Below, piece by piece: positions 33,392 through 43,032 of a DNA stretch of 64,000 nucleotides. The DNA is from an uncultured Acetatifactor sp. (lineage in GTDB: Bacteria; Bacillota; Clostridia; Lachnospirales; Lachnospiraceae). Within the stretch, counting starts at the first letter, position 1; each line of letters opens with the position of its first letter. Location of the stretch: assembly GCA_910583845.1 (NCBI GenBank), contig CAJUAB010000023.1, positions 14,524-78,523 of the forward strand, read 5' to 3'. Made by a program: the position numbers and the translations under genes. The notes under the pieces were generated by a model. The model was not told the DNA's origin and searched no databases. It saw only the letters and a list, made by a program, of their open reading frames with translations.

Positions 33392-33688
33392 ATGATACAG
33401 AGAGACGACATATTGTCTATGGAGTTTTTGAAAAAGACGGAATTTACGGGGAGCTGCCAGGGGATGCGTTACCGTCTGGAAGGCGTCAGCCGCGAGGAGG
33501 GGAAGAGACTGCTCACGACGGTATGGCCGGAGCCTTATAACTATGTGACGACGCCGGAGGAGCAAAAGCAGCGTTCAGAGTTCCCGTTTGACGAGGACGG
33601 AATTACGGATGCCGTAGCCTGGATGAATGACAGGCTCTTTGAGGACAGGGAGCGGTGGCAGGAAAGCGGCCGCCATTGGGAGCAGTAA
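33392..33688 (+). CDS. Small conserved-looking protein of unknown function
   Basis: 98 residues, no recognised domain, no signal peptide. It is acidic and rich in Trp/Tyr/Arg, with TVWPEPYNYVTTPEEQKQRS and a predicted C-terminal helix (AVAWMNDRLFEDRERWQESG). Codon usage matches the flanking core genes and AAGGCAAGGA precedes the ATG. Followed 62 bp later by the VanZ-like gene. I assign no function. Confidence 0.65.
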   Translation: MIQRDDILSMEFLKKTEFTGSCQGMRYRLEGVSREEGKRLLTTVWPEPYNYVTTPEEQKQRSEFPFDEDGITDAVAWMNDRLFEDRERWQESGRHWEQ

Positions 33689-33750
33689 CATGGCAACACA
33701 GGCGGATCTGTGTTGGCAGGAACAGGGAAAAGACAGATTGGAAGAAATAC

Positions 33751-34299
33751 ATGTTAAAATATATTATAAACGATTTACTGGCGGCGCTGCGCTATCTCCC
33801 CTATGGGATCATAGCGGGGCTGTTTGCCGTTGTGATTTTGTACAATTTTAACCGCGGGAGAATAAAGAGGGGCAGGGACGTTGTGTCGCTGCCAGCCGTG
33901 TCCTGTCTGGTGATGTATGTTGCGGTGCTGCTGGCTATTACTTATTTTTCCAGAGAGAGCGGCAGCAGGAGCGGTATGATGGATCTGGAGCTTTTTTCCA
34001 CCTGGGGCATCAACAACCGCAACAATGCCTATGTGGTGGAGAATGTGCTGCTGTTTATTCCCTACGGCTTTGTGCTGGCCTGGGCTGATCCCCGGCAGAG
34101 AAATTTTTTCAGGAATTTCTTTACCGGCGCGCTCACCAGCCTGGCCATTGAAAGTATGCAGCTGATCACGGGAAGAGGTTTTTTTCAGATAGATGATATA
34201 TTGACCAATATTCTGGGCACGGTTCTGGGATTTCTCTGTTACTGGTTACTGCGCGGCACCGGGCGGCTTTTTGGGAGAAGGGCAAAGGGAAATATTTAA
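33751..34299 (+). CDS. VanZ-like membrane protein
   Basis: About 182 residues with four or five membrane helices. The VanZ family signature is visible: NAYVVENVLLFIPYGFVLAW, then SLAIESMQLITGRGFFQIDD followed by ILTNILGTVLGF. Some members give low-level teicoplanin resistance; the role of most is unknown. The frame is open back to 33655, but ATG 33751 starts directly before the first helix and has GGAAG upstream. Confidence 0.85.
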   Translation: MLKYIINDLLAALRYLPYGIIAGLFAVVILYNFNRGRIKRGRDVVSLPAVSCLVMYVAVLLAITYFSRESGSRSGMMDLELFSTWGINNRNNAYVVENVLLFIPYGFVLAWADPRQRNFFRNFFTGALTSLAIESMQLITGRGFFQIDDILTNILGTVLGFLCYWLLRGTGRLFGRRAKGNI

Positions 34300-34350
34300 T
34301 ATTTTTTTAAGATATTTTTATGAATTGATTAAGCCGATTGCGGTAGTAGG

Positions 34351-34386
34351 CCTCTGATGCTATGATTGCGTCAGGGGTTTTATTAT
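34351..34386 (+). terminator. Probable terminator after the VanZ-like gene
   Basis: CCTCTGA (34351-34357) pairs with TCAGGGG (34371-34377, one G-U) and is followed by TTTTATTATT. Confidence 0.6.
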
Positions 34387-34405
34387 TCCAGCGGGAGGAG
34401 ACCGT

Positions 34406-36778
34406 GTGTCTATGAGAAAGAGAAGGTACGCGATAAAAAGAGTGTGTTCGGTGGTGCTGGTCGTGTCGCTGTTGTCGGGTTGCCAGTGGGGAGGCAATCG
34501 GGGAGAGGAAACGCCGGTTCTGGATACGACGGGGAAGGCGGAAGCTGCCGGGGCCGTCATGCTTTCCGGGAATTTGCCGGATGGCGACGGCGAATTGGAA
34601 ACAACCGGTTTTCAGGCGGAAAGCTATGAGCCGGCGGACTGGATGCAGGGAGGATTTCAGATGCCGCAGGTGTGGCAGGGATACCGGGAGTCCGTCTGTG
34701 TAAACACGTATGTGCTGGATATCCTGGAACCGGATTTTGAATACACGGAAAAATATATCCAGCAATACACCAGTCTGGGAGGAGATTTCTATGTCCTTGA
34801 CAAGTACGGACCGGGCGGCGGGGAAGAGGAAGATCCGGGGGAGCGCTATCAGTTATACTGGCTGGACGGAGACACCGGGGAGAGCCGTGTGGTTACGCCT
34901 TATTGGGAGGGATTGGGCACAGAGGAAAGGATTCAGGAGATCAACGCGGTGGGCGACCATCTGCTGGCTCTGCTCTGCGCGGATACGGAGGGGAAATACA
35001 GACGGATTCTGTGGGACCTGGAGAGCGGGGAGACGGATATCTGTGATATGACCCGGGCCATGGAGCTTGGGGTATCGTTCTTTCATTTCTGGATGGACGC
35101 CCGGGGGTCTGTATACGCGCTGTCGCTGACGGATGGGTATCTGTATGTATTTGGGGAGAAGGACGTTGCCGGTGAGGGTGAAATGTTGTACAAAATCCAG
35201 GCGGAGAACCCAACCTCGACAGGGATTTACTGCCGGATGGCGGACGGGACGCCCCTGGTACATATGGATGGCAAACTGGTATATCTGGACGTGGATGCAG
35301 GAGAGGCCAGAGAGTTGGCCCAAGTGGGGGGATTCTGCTTTTATGAGGGATGCATCGATGAGCGGGGGAATTTTTATCAGGTGTGGAATCCACAGATCAA
35401 TGTCTGGAATCCTGCCACCGGAGACTATAACTTCATGCTGGATCTGAGGGATTACGGACTGGCCTCCCGGGGAAAATTCCAGGGTATACAAATCGGTGTC
35501 AACAGAGCGGGAGAATTGATGGTTCTCACGGAAAATGAGGATAAACTGATGGTCTACTGCTTTGGCTCCGGGAAAGGTGAGACGGAGGGGACGCTGCGGC
35601 TGGCTAATTTATGGCTTCACGACAGCAGCATGAAGAGCGCCGCGAACGCTTATTCGGCTCAGAATCCGGACTGCCAGGTTTCGTACGAGGCGGACTGGGA
35701 AAACGGGGAAGGATTTTACGAGCGCGTTATGGCGCAGATGGCAGTGGGGAAAGGGCCGGATCTGTTATTTGTATCCACACAGGATATGGAGAGACTGAAC
35801 ACGCGGGGACTGCTTGCGGACCTTTCGGAGGTATTGGAGGAAGAGACAGACAGGCAGCTGTTTTGTGGCGTGACCACGGCAGGACTGCGGGATGGCAGGC
35901 TTCTGGGACTGCCCGCCGGGGTGAGCGGAGTCAGTATGATAACGGTGGACGGCAATTGGCAGGGGGATGGATGGACGCTGGAGGAGATCGTGGAATTGTG
36001 GAGGCAGCGCAGGAAACAGGGGGCATCGCGGTTCCTGCCGCCGCGCTGGAGCCAGGAGGAAATGCTGGATTTTCTGGTGCTGCAAAATATGGCGGACTCT
36101 CCTTTCCTGGACTGGGAAAATCACACCTGCGACTTCGAGGGAGATTTGTTTCGCCAGGTGCTGGAGATGATTGGGGAGGTGCCGGTCAGAGAGCACAAAA
36201 ATCTGGATATGGAGGAGGAGAATGAGATCGCCAGGCAGGTGATGGACGGGACCTATCTGGCGGATGTGGTGTATGGCGGAAGCATAGCCCAATATGCCAG
36301 CATCATGGAGCGCTATGAGGGCGAAGCCCGTCTTGTGGGACTTCCTGCGGAAACGGGAGACGGCAATATGCTCACCTGTTATGGATTTATCGTTGTGAAC
36401 GCCGGGACGGAGCACTGGGAGGAAGCGGCAGATTTCCTGCGTTTTATCTATGACAGGAGATTTCAGAGTCAGTATCCCGGCGGCCTGCTGCGCAGGGATG
36501 TTCTGAGGGAAAGCGTGGTTTTATCCGATGAGGACGGGAAATATGAGACGGATCAACTTACCGGAATATCCCTCCCGCTCAAAAAGGACGGCAGCAGTTA
36601 TGTGGAGGAGTACCTTGCGTTTATGGACAGCTGTAGGGCGGAACCCCGGAGCGCGGAGGCTGTTAAGGACATCATACGCGAGGAGGCAGGCAGCTTTTTT
36701 CAGAATATACAAAGTCTGGAGAATACCGTCAGGGCAATTCAGAACAGAGTTCAACTGTATCTGAACGAAAACAGCTGA
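34406..36778 (+). CDS. Lipoprotein: beta-rich N-terminal region plus family 1 solute-binding-like domain
   Basis: 790 residues. Signal peptide with lipobox LLSGC near residue 25. Residues about 60-400 are beta-rich with repeats such as YQLYWLDGDTGESRVV and GSVYALSLTDGYLYVFGE, suggesting a propeller. From about 405 on, SMKSAANAYSAQNPDCQVSY, MAVGKGPDLLFVSTQDMERL and AGTEHWEEAADFLRFIYD match family 1 extracellular solute-binding proteins, ending in AIQNRVQLYLNE. The start is GTG with GGGAGGAG 5 bp upstream (ATG 34412 possible). No permease is adjacent. It is a paralogue of the proteins at 54820 and 57268 and may sense rather than transport. Confidence 0.8.
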   Translation: MSMRKRRYAIKRVCSVVLVVSLLSGCQWGGNRGEETPVLDTTGKAEAAGAVMLSGNLPDGDGELETTGFQAESYEPADWMQGGFQMPQVWQGYRESVCVNTYVLDILEPDFEYTEKYIQQYTSLGGDFYVLDKYGPGGGEEEDPGERYQLYWLDGDTGESRVVTPYWEGLGTEERIQEINAVGDHLLALLCADTEGKYRRILWDLESGETDICDMTRAMELGVSFFHFWMDARGSVYALSLTDGYLYVFGEKDVAGEGEMLYKIQAENPTSTGIYCRMADGTPLVHMDGKLVYLDVDAGEARELAQVGGFCFYEGCIDERGNFYQVWNPQINVWNPATGDYNFMLDLRDYGLASRGKFQGIQIGVNRAGELMVLTENEDKLMVYCFGSGKGETEGTLRLANLWLHDSSMKSAANAYSAQNPDCQVSYEADWENGEGFYERVMAQMAVGKGPDLLFVSTQDMERLNTRGLLADLSEVLEEETDRQLFCGVTTAGLRDGRLLGLPAGVSGVSMITVDGNWQGDGWTLEEIVELWRQRRKQGASRFLPPRWSQEEMLDFLVLQNMADSPFLDWENHTCDFEGDLFRQVLEMIGEVPVREHKNLDMEEENEIARQVMDGTYLADVVYGGSIAQYASIMERYEGEARLVGLPAETGDGNMLTCYGFIVVNAGTEHWEEAADFLRFIYDRRFQSQYPGGLLRRDVLRESVVLSDEDGKYETDQLTGISLPLKKDGSSYVEEYLAFMDSCRAEPRSAEAVKDIIREEAGSFFQNIQSLENTVRAIQNRVQLYLNENS

Positions 36779-37100
36779 AAATCTCCTTCCTGTGATAAGG
36801 GCATATTCTCTGCGGCCGGACAGATCCTGGGGTTTATTTCCTGCAACCTCCCGAGCTCCATCCGGTCGGCAGACACACTTTCCGCACCGCCTGTTTTGCC
36901 ATTTGCCGCGTTGCCGTCAGTCAACGATGCCACTGCATCGCCTCCTCCATCTTGCAGGTTGATTTTATCCCCTGCCTCAAACAGATCCGGACTGGTAAGA
37001 GTCCAAAACGGAAATCCGGATGTATTCCCTTTACGCGTGTATTGTCAAAAATGTCCGTTTTCCCACGGACGCATACGGAATTCTCTGCTCCGGACAGAGG

Positions 37101-37353
37101 CCGGGGTATATAGAAAAAAATGACTTCCCGGTACCCTGCCCGGAGTCCCCAGGGGCAGAAAAACGGATTTTTTTCCACATAACAGGGTATATACAGAAAA
37201 ATTGCCGCTCCATATCCCCTTTTTTGCGATCGGCGGGGTACTGAAACACAATTTTTCTCTATATGCCCTGTTTCCCCGTACAAACTGCGCAAAAAGGGGA
37301 GAGCCTGCAAGACAGCAGGGTACTGTGGAACAATTATTTTTATTATACCCTGC
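37101..37353. repeat. Four copies of a 22-bp motif in opposite orientations
   Basis: Copies: CCGGGGTATATAGAAAAAAA (from 37101), CAGGGTATATACAGAAAAAT (from 37183), and inverted CAATTTTTCTCTATATGCCC (from 37249) and CAATTATTTTTATTATACCC (from 37331). The second and third differ at 2 of 22 positions when one is reverse-complemented and could form a long hairpin. GCAGGGTA (37315-37322) also pairs with TACCCTGC (37346-37353). Confidence 0.7.
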
Positions 37354-37769
37354 CGGATTTGGGCAGCTTCCGTCAGCAGGCTCGCGATTTACCGCCACAG
37401 ACAGCGGGAGTGATTTTTCAAACACGCTCCAGCCCAAGTGGTTATTTTCCCTGTTTGTAATCTGTAAAGCCACCGGTTTACAGGTAGCATATCCTCCGGT
37501 AACCCATGACTCCGCTTTACAGATTCTACAGGTCTTACTCTATTCAATCAGTATCATGTATTTCAGCTTTTCCAGGGGATATTCTCCCTGTCTGATTTTC
37601 AGCTACGCAGTCGAATTCAGCTTTCCCTGTGTCTCATCCGGCAATGCAAACGGTCATACCATATTGCGCCGGATTGTTCAATTGTCTGAGCGGGTACTAA
37701 ACAGTCAATATAGCCTTTTTGCCCATCAGAAAGAGTGAACATAGAAATTCAGAAAGAAAAACTCATATA

Positions 37770-37849
37770 TGCAATCGATTGTCACAGATACAATTTTGTA
37801 AGAAATGCACAAAGCAGCGCATCTGATTTTGTGAATGCAACCGATTGCA
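37770..37849. promoter_or_regulatory. Two LacI/CcpA-type operators before the GH43 gene
   Basis: TGCAATCGATTGTCA (37770-37784) and TGCAACCGATTGCA (37836-37849) are near-palindromes with the central CG of LacI-family operators. The second fits the cre pattern TGNAANCGNTNNCA at every fixed position and overlaps the -35 box, so binding should repress. Likely binders are the LacI protein at 53261 or CcpA. Confidence 0.7.
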
Positions 37850-37872
37850 CATGAAAAAAACAGTGATATAAT
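37845..37872 (+). promoter_or_regulatory. GH43 gene promoter
   Basis: TTGCAC (37845-37850) and TATAAT (37867-37872) with a 16-bp spacer, 27 bp before the start codon. Confidence 0.75.
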
Positions 37873-37898
37873 ATAAATTACAAATTAAGGAGACAGAG

Positions 37899-40055
37899 AT
37901 GAAATCGAACAGATATGCAAGAGGAATGACATTGCTGCTGGCGGGGGCGCTGGCCCTGTCCGGTTCTTCCTGCGGAGGCAGAGAGGAAGCCGCGGCGGGA
38001 GCTGAATGGCCGACGGCTCCTTGGGAGGCTTCGGGGGCGACAACAGAAGGGCAGAAGAATTCGGGGGCGGAGACGGAAGGGCAGAATGCTTCGGGGGCGA
38101 CATCGGAAGGGCAGAAGACTTCGGGGGCGACAACGGAAGGGCAAGAGACTTCGGGGGCGACGACAGAAGGGCAGAAGACTTCGGGGGCGACAACAGAAGG
38201 GCAGGACACGGCGCAGTGGACGGATGAGCAGCTCCTGGAGGCGGAGTTTTTACTGTATAATGTGGACTGCGCGTCATCTGAAACGGATGTTTTTCCGGAG
38301 GGCCAGGTCTGCGGCTTATACCAGTCTCTCAGCGATCAGCCCTATGGGACGGATGCCGTCTCCGGAAGATGCTGGGGCTATCGGGAGGCGGACTATCTGA
38401 TCCGGGAGTCAGACCACCTGGGGGAGGGGCTTACGGCCTGCAAGTGGACCATGAACGAGGAGAACTATCCGGGCGGTGCGGATGCAGTGATCAGCTATGA
38501 CTTTCAGCTCCCGGAGGGGGAGTACCAGGTGACGGTGGGCTTCTACAATCCCTTTGGCCCCAGGAAGATCGATGTGGACTGTGAGGGAGAGAGGATGGTG
38601 GAGGGGGAAAAGCTGCTTCGCTATCGGCTGACGGAAAAGCAGTTCTCTGTCAGCGTGGAGGACGGGGAACTGAATATAAAGGTATTCAATGAGAACGGCA
38701 AGCGGGCCATGGATATACCGATTCTGAGTTATATACAGATCGCCGTCATCCCGGAGTACACAGGGGAGCTTCTGGAGCTGGCTCTGGGGAAGTATACGGC
38801 GGAGATGGAACCGGAGAGCTATACGAGGGCGTCATACGAAAGATATGAACAGGCCGTAGCGGACGCGGAGGCGCTGCTGTCGCAGACGGCGTCCGGGGCA
38901 TCGGACTGGGAGGATAAATTTATTCAATTGAAGGAGGGTTACGCGATGCTAACCGAAAAATGTGTCTATGATTCATTCCGGCCGGGCCAGCAGTGGAGGG
39001 ATACGGACAACAATCTGATTCAGGCTCATGGCGGGCAGGTGCAGCAGCTGATGATCAGGGATGAGAGCACAGGGGAGACGGTTCCCCGATGGATCTGGGT
39101 AGGGGAGGACAAGACGGCGGGAGCCAGGGGCGGCATCCGGGCATACAGCTCCGAGGATCTGTATAACTGGCAGTTCGAGGGAGTCATCCTGCGCAATGTC
39201 ACGGCCAGGGAGGAGCTGGACACAGATGACTATTTCCGGGAGCTCTATGACGGATATTCCCGGGAGCAGCTGGACAATGTGTTCAGAAGTCTGGACGCGA
39301 ACAGCGCGATTATAGAGAGGCCCAAGCTGATTTACAATGAAAAGACCGGACAGTATGTGCTGTGGTTTCATGCGGATGGGCCTACACAGACCAGTGACAG
39401 CAGTTACGCGGCAGCCTGCGCGGGGGTCGCGGTCAGTGATTCCCCCTTCGGCCCCTTTCGTTTTATAGACAGATATCGGCTGAATACATGCCCGGAGGAT
39501 CAGGAGGACCAATATCCGTCCAGCAAGGGTATGGCGCGGGATATGAATCTCTTTGTGGACACGGACAAAACGGCATATATCATTTACTCCAGCGAGGAGA
39601 ATCTGACACTGTACATATCAAAATTGAATGAGGAATATACCGATCTGGCCACTCCGCCGCAGCAGGCGGTTTACGGGGAGGATTTCATCCGTCTTTTCCC
39701 GGGCGCCCAGCGGGAAGCGCCGGCGGTATTCAAAAAGGATGACAGCTATTATCTGATATCTTCCGGATGTACCGGATGGGCACCCAATCAGGCCAGATAT
39801 TACCGGAGCGATTCCATGCTGGGCGAATGGGTGAATATGGGAGATCCCTGCGTGGACGATACGAAGGGCACGACCTTCGACTCACAGAGTACCTGTGTAT
39901 TTGAGGATACGGCAGGGAATCTGATCTATATGGGGGACCGGTGGTACAGCGACAAGCTGTCGGATTCGCGTTATGTCTGGCTGCCTGTGGAGTTCGGCGC
40001 CGATGGCGGAATAGAACTGAGATGGCAGGACGAGTGGAGATATGCGGACCGCTGA
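37899..40055 (+). CDS. Secreted glycoside hydrolase, family 43-like, with repeat linker
   Basis: 718 residues. Signal peptide with a weak lipobox (GSSC near residue 26), a Gly/Thr/Glu/Gln linker of six 10-residue repeats (about 45-104), a beta domain resembling a carbohydrate-binding module (WTMNEENYPGGADAVISYDF), a helical FIVAR-like segment (about 290-345) and a catalytic domain. Within it DTDNNLIQAHGGQV, GGIRAYSSEDLYNWQFEGVI, ERPKLIYNEKTGQYVLWFHA and REAPAVFKKDDSYYLISSGC match GH43 enzymes of the galactan beta-1,3-galactosidase type. AAGGAG precedes the ATG. It probably trims plant or host glycans for the following ABC systems. Confidence 0.85.
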   Translation: MKSNRYARGMTLLLAGALALSGSSCGGREEAAAGAEWPTAPWEASGATTEGQKNSGAETEGQNASGATSEGQKTSGATTEGQETSGATTEGQKTSGATTEGQDTAQWTDEQLLEAEFLLYNVDCASSETDVFPEGQVCGLYQSLSDQPYGTDAVSGRCWGYREADYLIRESDHLGEGLTACKWTMNEENYPGGADAVISYDFQLPEGEYQVTVGFYNPFGPRKIDVDCEGERMVEGEKLLRYRLTEKQFSVSVEDGELNIKVFNENGKRAMDIPILSYIQIAVIPEYTGELLELALGKYTAEMEPESYTRASYERYEQAVADAEALLSQTASGASDWEDKFIQLKEGYAMLTEKCVYDSFRPGQQWRDTDNNLIQAHGGQVQQLMIRDESTGETVPRWIWVGEDKTAGARGGIRAYSSEDLYNWQFEGVILRNVTAREELDTDDYFRELYDGYSREQLDNVFRSLDANSAIIERPKLIYNEKTGQYVLWFHADGPTQTSDSSYAAACAGVAVSDSPFGPFRFIDRYRLNTCPEDQEDQYPSSKGMARDMNLFVDTDKTAYIIYSSEENLTLYISKLNEEYTDLATPPQQAVYGEDFIRLFPGAQREAPAVFKKDDSYYLISSGCTGWAPNQARYYRSDSMLGEWVNMGDPCVDDTKGTTFDSQSTCVFEDTAGNLIYMGDRWYSDKLSDSRYVWLPVEFGADGGIELRWQDEWRYADR
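38031..38210 (+). repeat. In-frame 30-bp minisatellite in the GH43 gene
   Basis: Six copies start at 38031, 38061, 38091, 38121, 38151 and 38181, each opening TCGGGGGCG and encoding SGATTEGQKT with small changes. It forms a flexible, possibly length-variable linker near the cell surface. Confidence 0.95.
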
Positions 40056-40130
40056 AACAGCATATCCCCGGACGGGCAGAGTCGCTTCGCGCCGACAGGG
40101 GATATGTGGAACTCGAACAGGGGGATTGGT

Positions 40131-43019
40131 ATGAGAAAGGGAAAGTTACGGTTTGTTTCGCTGATGGCGGCAGCAGCGCTGGCTCTGGGCTGCGCGCCGG
40201 AAAATGCAATGCGGGCCCGGGCCGCGGAAGAAGATCTGTCCCAATATTATGTGGAAGTATATGACACGGTAAAGTACCAGGATTATCTGGATGACCGGGG
40301 TGGCGCCTCCCGCCCCGCCGCCGAGATTACAGTGCCCGGAGGGGAATATGCCAGCGCGGGAGAGGGATTTGAGAGGGCACAGGAGTATGAGGGAAAGAAC
40401 AATGTGGCGCTGACGCCCGCGGAGGGAAGCATCACCTGGGAGGTGGATGTGCCGGAGGCGGGGCTGTACCAGATCGAACTGGAGTATTATCCCATGGAGG
40501 GGAAGAACAATGCCATAGAGAGGGAAATCCGTATCAACGGGGAACTTCCCTTCGACGGCGCGCAGTATCTGGAGTTCTCCCGGAACTGGGAGGACGCGGA
40601 AGCGGTGAGCAGAGACGCCCGGGGCAATGACATCCGCCCCATGCAGGTGGAGGCCCCCCTGTGGATGAGCGCCTGGTGCGAAGACAGCAGTGGCTATGTG
40701 AGAGACGCATACAGCTTTTACTTTGATAAAGGGAAGAACACCGTCACGCTGGAATCTGTGAAGGAACCCATGGCCATCGCTTCTCTCACACTGAAACAGC
40801 AGCCGCAGCCTCCCGCCTATGAAACGTATCTGGCGCAGGCCCGGGCGGACGGGGCCGTGGAAGCGGCAGTGGGGGAGGCCGTCAAAATCCAGGGTGAGGA
40901 CGCGGTCTATAAGTCGGAGTCCACCCTGTACCCGGTGAACGACAGGACATCCCCCAGGACAGAGCCCTACGACGCGGCAAAAATCCGCATGAATTCCATC
41001 GGCGGGAACAACTGGAACCAGGTGGGGCAGTGGATCACCTGGACGGTGGATGTGCCGAAGGACGGTCTCTACGAGATCGCGGTCAAATACAAGCAGAGCA
41101 TCAAGCAGGGTGTGACCGTGGTGAGATCCCTGGAAATTGACGGGCAGTCTCCCTTTCAGGAAGCCCGTGAGCTCCGGTTCTTCTATGAAAATGACTGGCA
41201 GATCGCCAGGCTTGGCAGCCAGGAAGAGCCCTATCTGTTCTACCTGACTAAGGGGGAACACAGTCTGACCATGAAAGTGACGCTGGGGAGCGTGCTGTCA
41301 GAGATTCTGGATGACGCGGATGACAGCATCTTTGAGCTGAACCGGGCGTACAGACAGCTTTTGATGGTAATCGGTTCCTCCCCGGACATGATGCGCGACT
41401 ATCAGCTGGAGAAGAAGACGCCGGAGGCATTGCAGATTCTGGCACAGCAGTATGAAGCGGTGTCAAGCCTGGCGAAGCGGGTGGAGGACTATGCCAACGG
41501 TTCCAAAGGAAGCCAGTCGGCTTCGCTGGACAATCTCATCGTGCAGCTGGAGACCATGAGCAGAAAGCCGGAGACCATTGCGAAATACTGGTCGTCCTTT
41601 AAAGACAATATCATCTCTCTGGGGTCCTGGGTGCTCAGCATGAAGGAGCAGCCCCTGCAGATTGATTATCTGCTGATACAGGAACCCGGCAGCGCGATGC
41701 CGGGCGCGAAAGCGAATATTCTGGAGAAGGCGGGCCACGAGCTGAAAGCGTTCATGGCCAGCTTCACGGAGGATTACGAGAGCATTGGCGATGTGTATGA
41801 GGGGGATGATCCTCTGACCATCTGGCTGCTGGCCGACGCGGCCTCTGTGTCCAGCGCCTCCGGCAGCGGGCGGGATCAGGCCACGGTACTGAAAAACCTG
41901 ATTGACAACTATTTTGTGCAGCAGAGCGGGATACCGGCCAATGTGAAGCTGGTGAACAGGGATAATCTGCTGTCGGCAACGCTGGCGGGAGAGGGGCCGG
42001 ATGTGGCGCTGGGAGTGGCCAGCAAAGAGCCTGTCAATTACGCGCTGCGAAACGCCGCCGCGGATCTGACGCAGTTTCCGGATTTTGACGAGGTCACGGG
42101 ACGGTTCATGGAGGGCTCTCTGGATATGTTCCGCTATGACGGCGGCGTCTACGCCCTGCCCCAGACAACGTCCTTCCAGATGCTCTTCTACCGGGCGGAT
42201 ATATTGCGGGAGCTGGGGCTGGAGGTTCCCACCACCTGGGATGAATTCTATGAATGTCTGGCAGTGATCCAGAAAAACAATATGAATGTGGGCACGGTAC
42301 CGGATTATACCTCCTATGGCATGTTCCTCTATCAGTACGGGGGAGCCTACTACAGAGAGGACGGCACGGCCAGCGGTCTTGACTCGGAGGCGGCGGTACA
42401 GGCTTTCTCCCAGTGGTCGGGGAATTACGCGGACTATAAGATGCCCGTGACCTACGACTTTGCCAACCGTTTCCGCACCGGTGAGATGCCGCTGGCCATC
42501 GCGGACTACACCTCCTACAGCTATCTCTCGGTATTCGCGCCGGAGATCAAGGGACTGTGGGGATTTACGGTGGTGCCCGGCCATGAGGATGAAGAGGGCA
42601 ATGTGGATCACTCGGTCATTGCGGGCCAGACGGCTTCTATTATATTGGATACCTCCGAACATAAGGAGGAGGCATGGGAGTTCTTGAAATGGTGGAGCAG
42701 CGAGGAGATCCAGACAAACTACTGTATTGAGGTGGAGAACATCCTGGGTGTCGCGGGACGTGTGGCTACGGCCAACATGGAGGCGCTGGAGAACCTTCCC
42801 TGGTCCGGCCGGGATATGAGACAGCTGAAAGCGCAGCTGGAGTGGGTGCGCGTGGTGCCGGAGATCCCGGGGGGATATTTTACGGAGAGGCATGTGAAAA
42901 ACGCGTTTTACGCCGTGTACAACAACAAGGAAGATCCCAGGGAGACGCTGGAGGATTATGTGAAGACCATCAATAACGAGATCACCAATAAGCGGATCGA
43001 GTTCGGTCTGGATGAGTAG
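40131..43019 (+). CDS. Large lipoprotein: two carbohydrate-binding-like domains fused to a family 1 solute-binding protein
   Basis: About 962 residues from ATG 40131 (GGGGG upstream; the frame opens at 40104). Lipobox LALGC near residue 20. Two similar jelly-roll-like units carry ITWEVDVPEAGLYQIELEYY and ITWTVDVPKDGLYEIAVKYK, as in CBM6/35-type modules. A helical linker (about 410-520) leads to the solute-binding domain (about 560-940): GEGPDVALGVASKEPVNYAL, RYDGGVYALPQTTSFQMLFY, ILRELGLEVPTTWDEFYECL. It probably captures a glycan and delivers oligosaccharide to the next two permeases. The fusion of glycan-binding and transport-receptor parts is unusual. Confidence 0.85.
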   Translation: MRKGKLRFVSLMAAAALALGCAPENAMRARAAEEDLSQYYVEVYDTVKYQDYLDDRGGASRPAAEITVPGGEYASAGEGFERAQEYEGKNNVALTPAEGSITWEVDVPEAGLYQIELEYYPMEGKNNAIEREIRINGELPFDGAQYLEFSRNWEDAEAVSRDARGNDIRPMQVEAPLWMSAWCEDSSGYVRDAYSFYFDKGKNTVTLESVKEPMAIASLTLKQQPQPPAYETYLAQARADGAVEAAVGEAVKIQGEDAVYKSESTLYPVNDRTSPRTEPYDAAKIRMNSIGGNNWNQVGQWITWTVDVPKDGLYEIAVKYKQSIKQGVTVVRSLEIDGQSPFQEARELRFFYENDWQIARLGSQEEPYLFYLTKGEHSLTMKVTLGSVLSEILDDADDSIFELNRAYRQLLMVIGSSPDMMRDYQLEKKTPEALQILAQQYEAVSSLAKRVEDYANGSKGSQSASLDNLIVQLETMSRKPETIAKYWSSFKDNIISLGSWVLSMKEQPLQIDYLLIQEPGSAMPGAKANILEKAGHELKAFMASFTEDYESIGDVYEGDDPLTIWLLADAASVSSASGSGRDQATVLKNLIDNYFVQQSGIPANVKLVNRDNLLSATLAGEGPDVALGVASKEPVNYALRNAAADLTQFPDFDEVTGRFMEGSLDMFRYDGGVYALPQTTSFQMLFYRADILRELGLEVPTTWDEFYECLAVIQKNNMNVGTVPDYTSYGMFLYQYGGAYYREDGTASGLDSEAAVQAFSQWSGNYADYKMPVTYDFANRFRTGEMPLAIADYTSYSYLSVFAPEIKGLWGFTVVPGHEDEEGNVDHSVIAGQTASIILDTSEHKEEAWEFLKWWSSEEIQTNYCIEVENILGVAGRVATANMEALENLPWSGRDMRQLKAQLEWVRVVPEIPGGYFTERHVKNAFYAVYNNKEDPRETLEDYVKTINNEITNKRIEFGLDE

Positions 43020-43032
43020 AGGGGGCGGGAAT

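Larger units (their letters stand above)
36779..37898. other. 1.1-kb intergenic region rich in inverted repeats
   Basis: No frame with credible composition or ribosome binding site. It contains four copies of a 22-bp motif in both orientations (37101-37353), a perfect 12-bp inverted pair AATCTGTAAAGC (37459-37470) with GCTTTACAGATT (37514-37525), and at its 3' end two LacI-type operators and the promoter of the GH43 gene. The sequence is more C/T-rich on the plus strand than its neighbours. It may be decayed DNA, a structured RNA or a repeat cluster. Confidence 0.6.

Noticed and set aside
34406..36778. Reading this gene as an ordinary sugar-uptake receptor
   Set aside because: No permease is adjacent and the large beta-rich N-terminal region is not part of normal receptors, so only a solute-binding-like call is made.
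37202..37738. 178-codon frame in the 1.1-kb gap before the GH43 gene
   Set aside because: No ribosome binding site, no family resemblance, and it crosses several inverted repeats.
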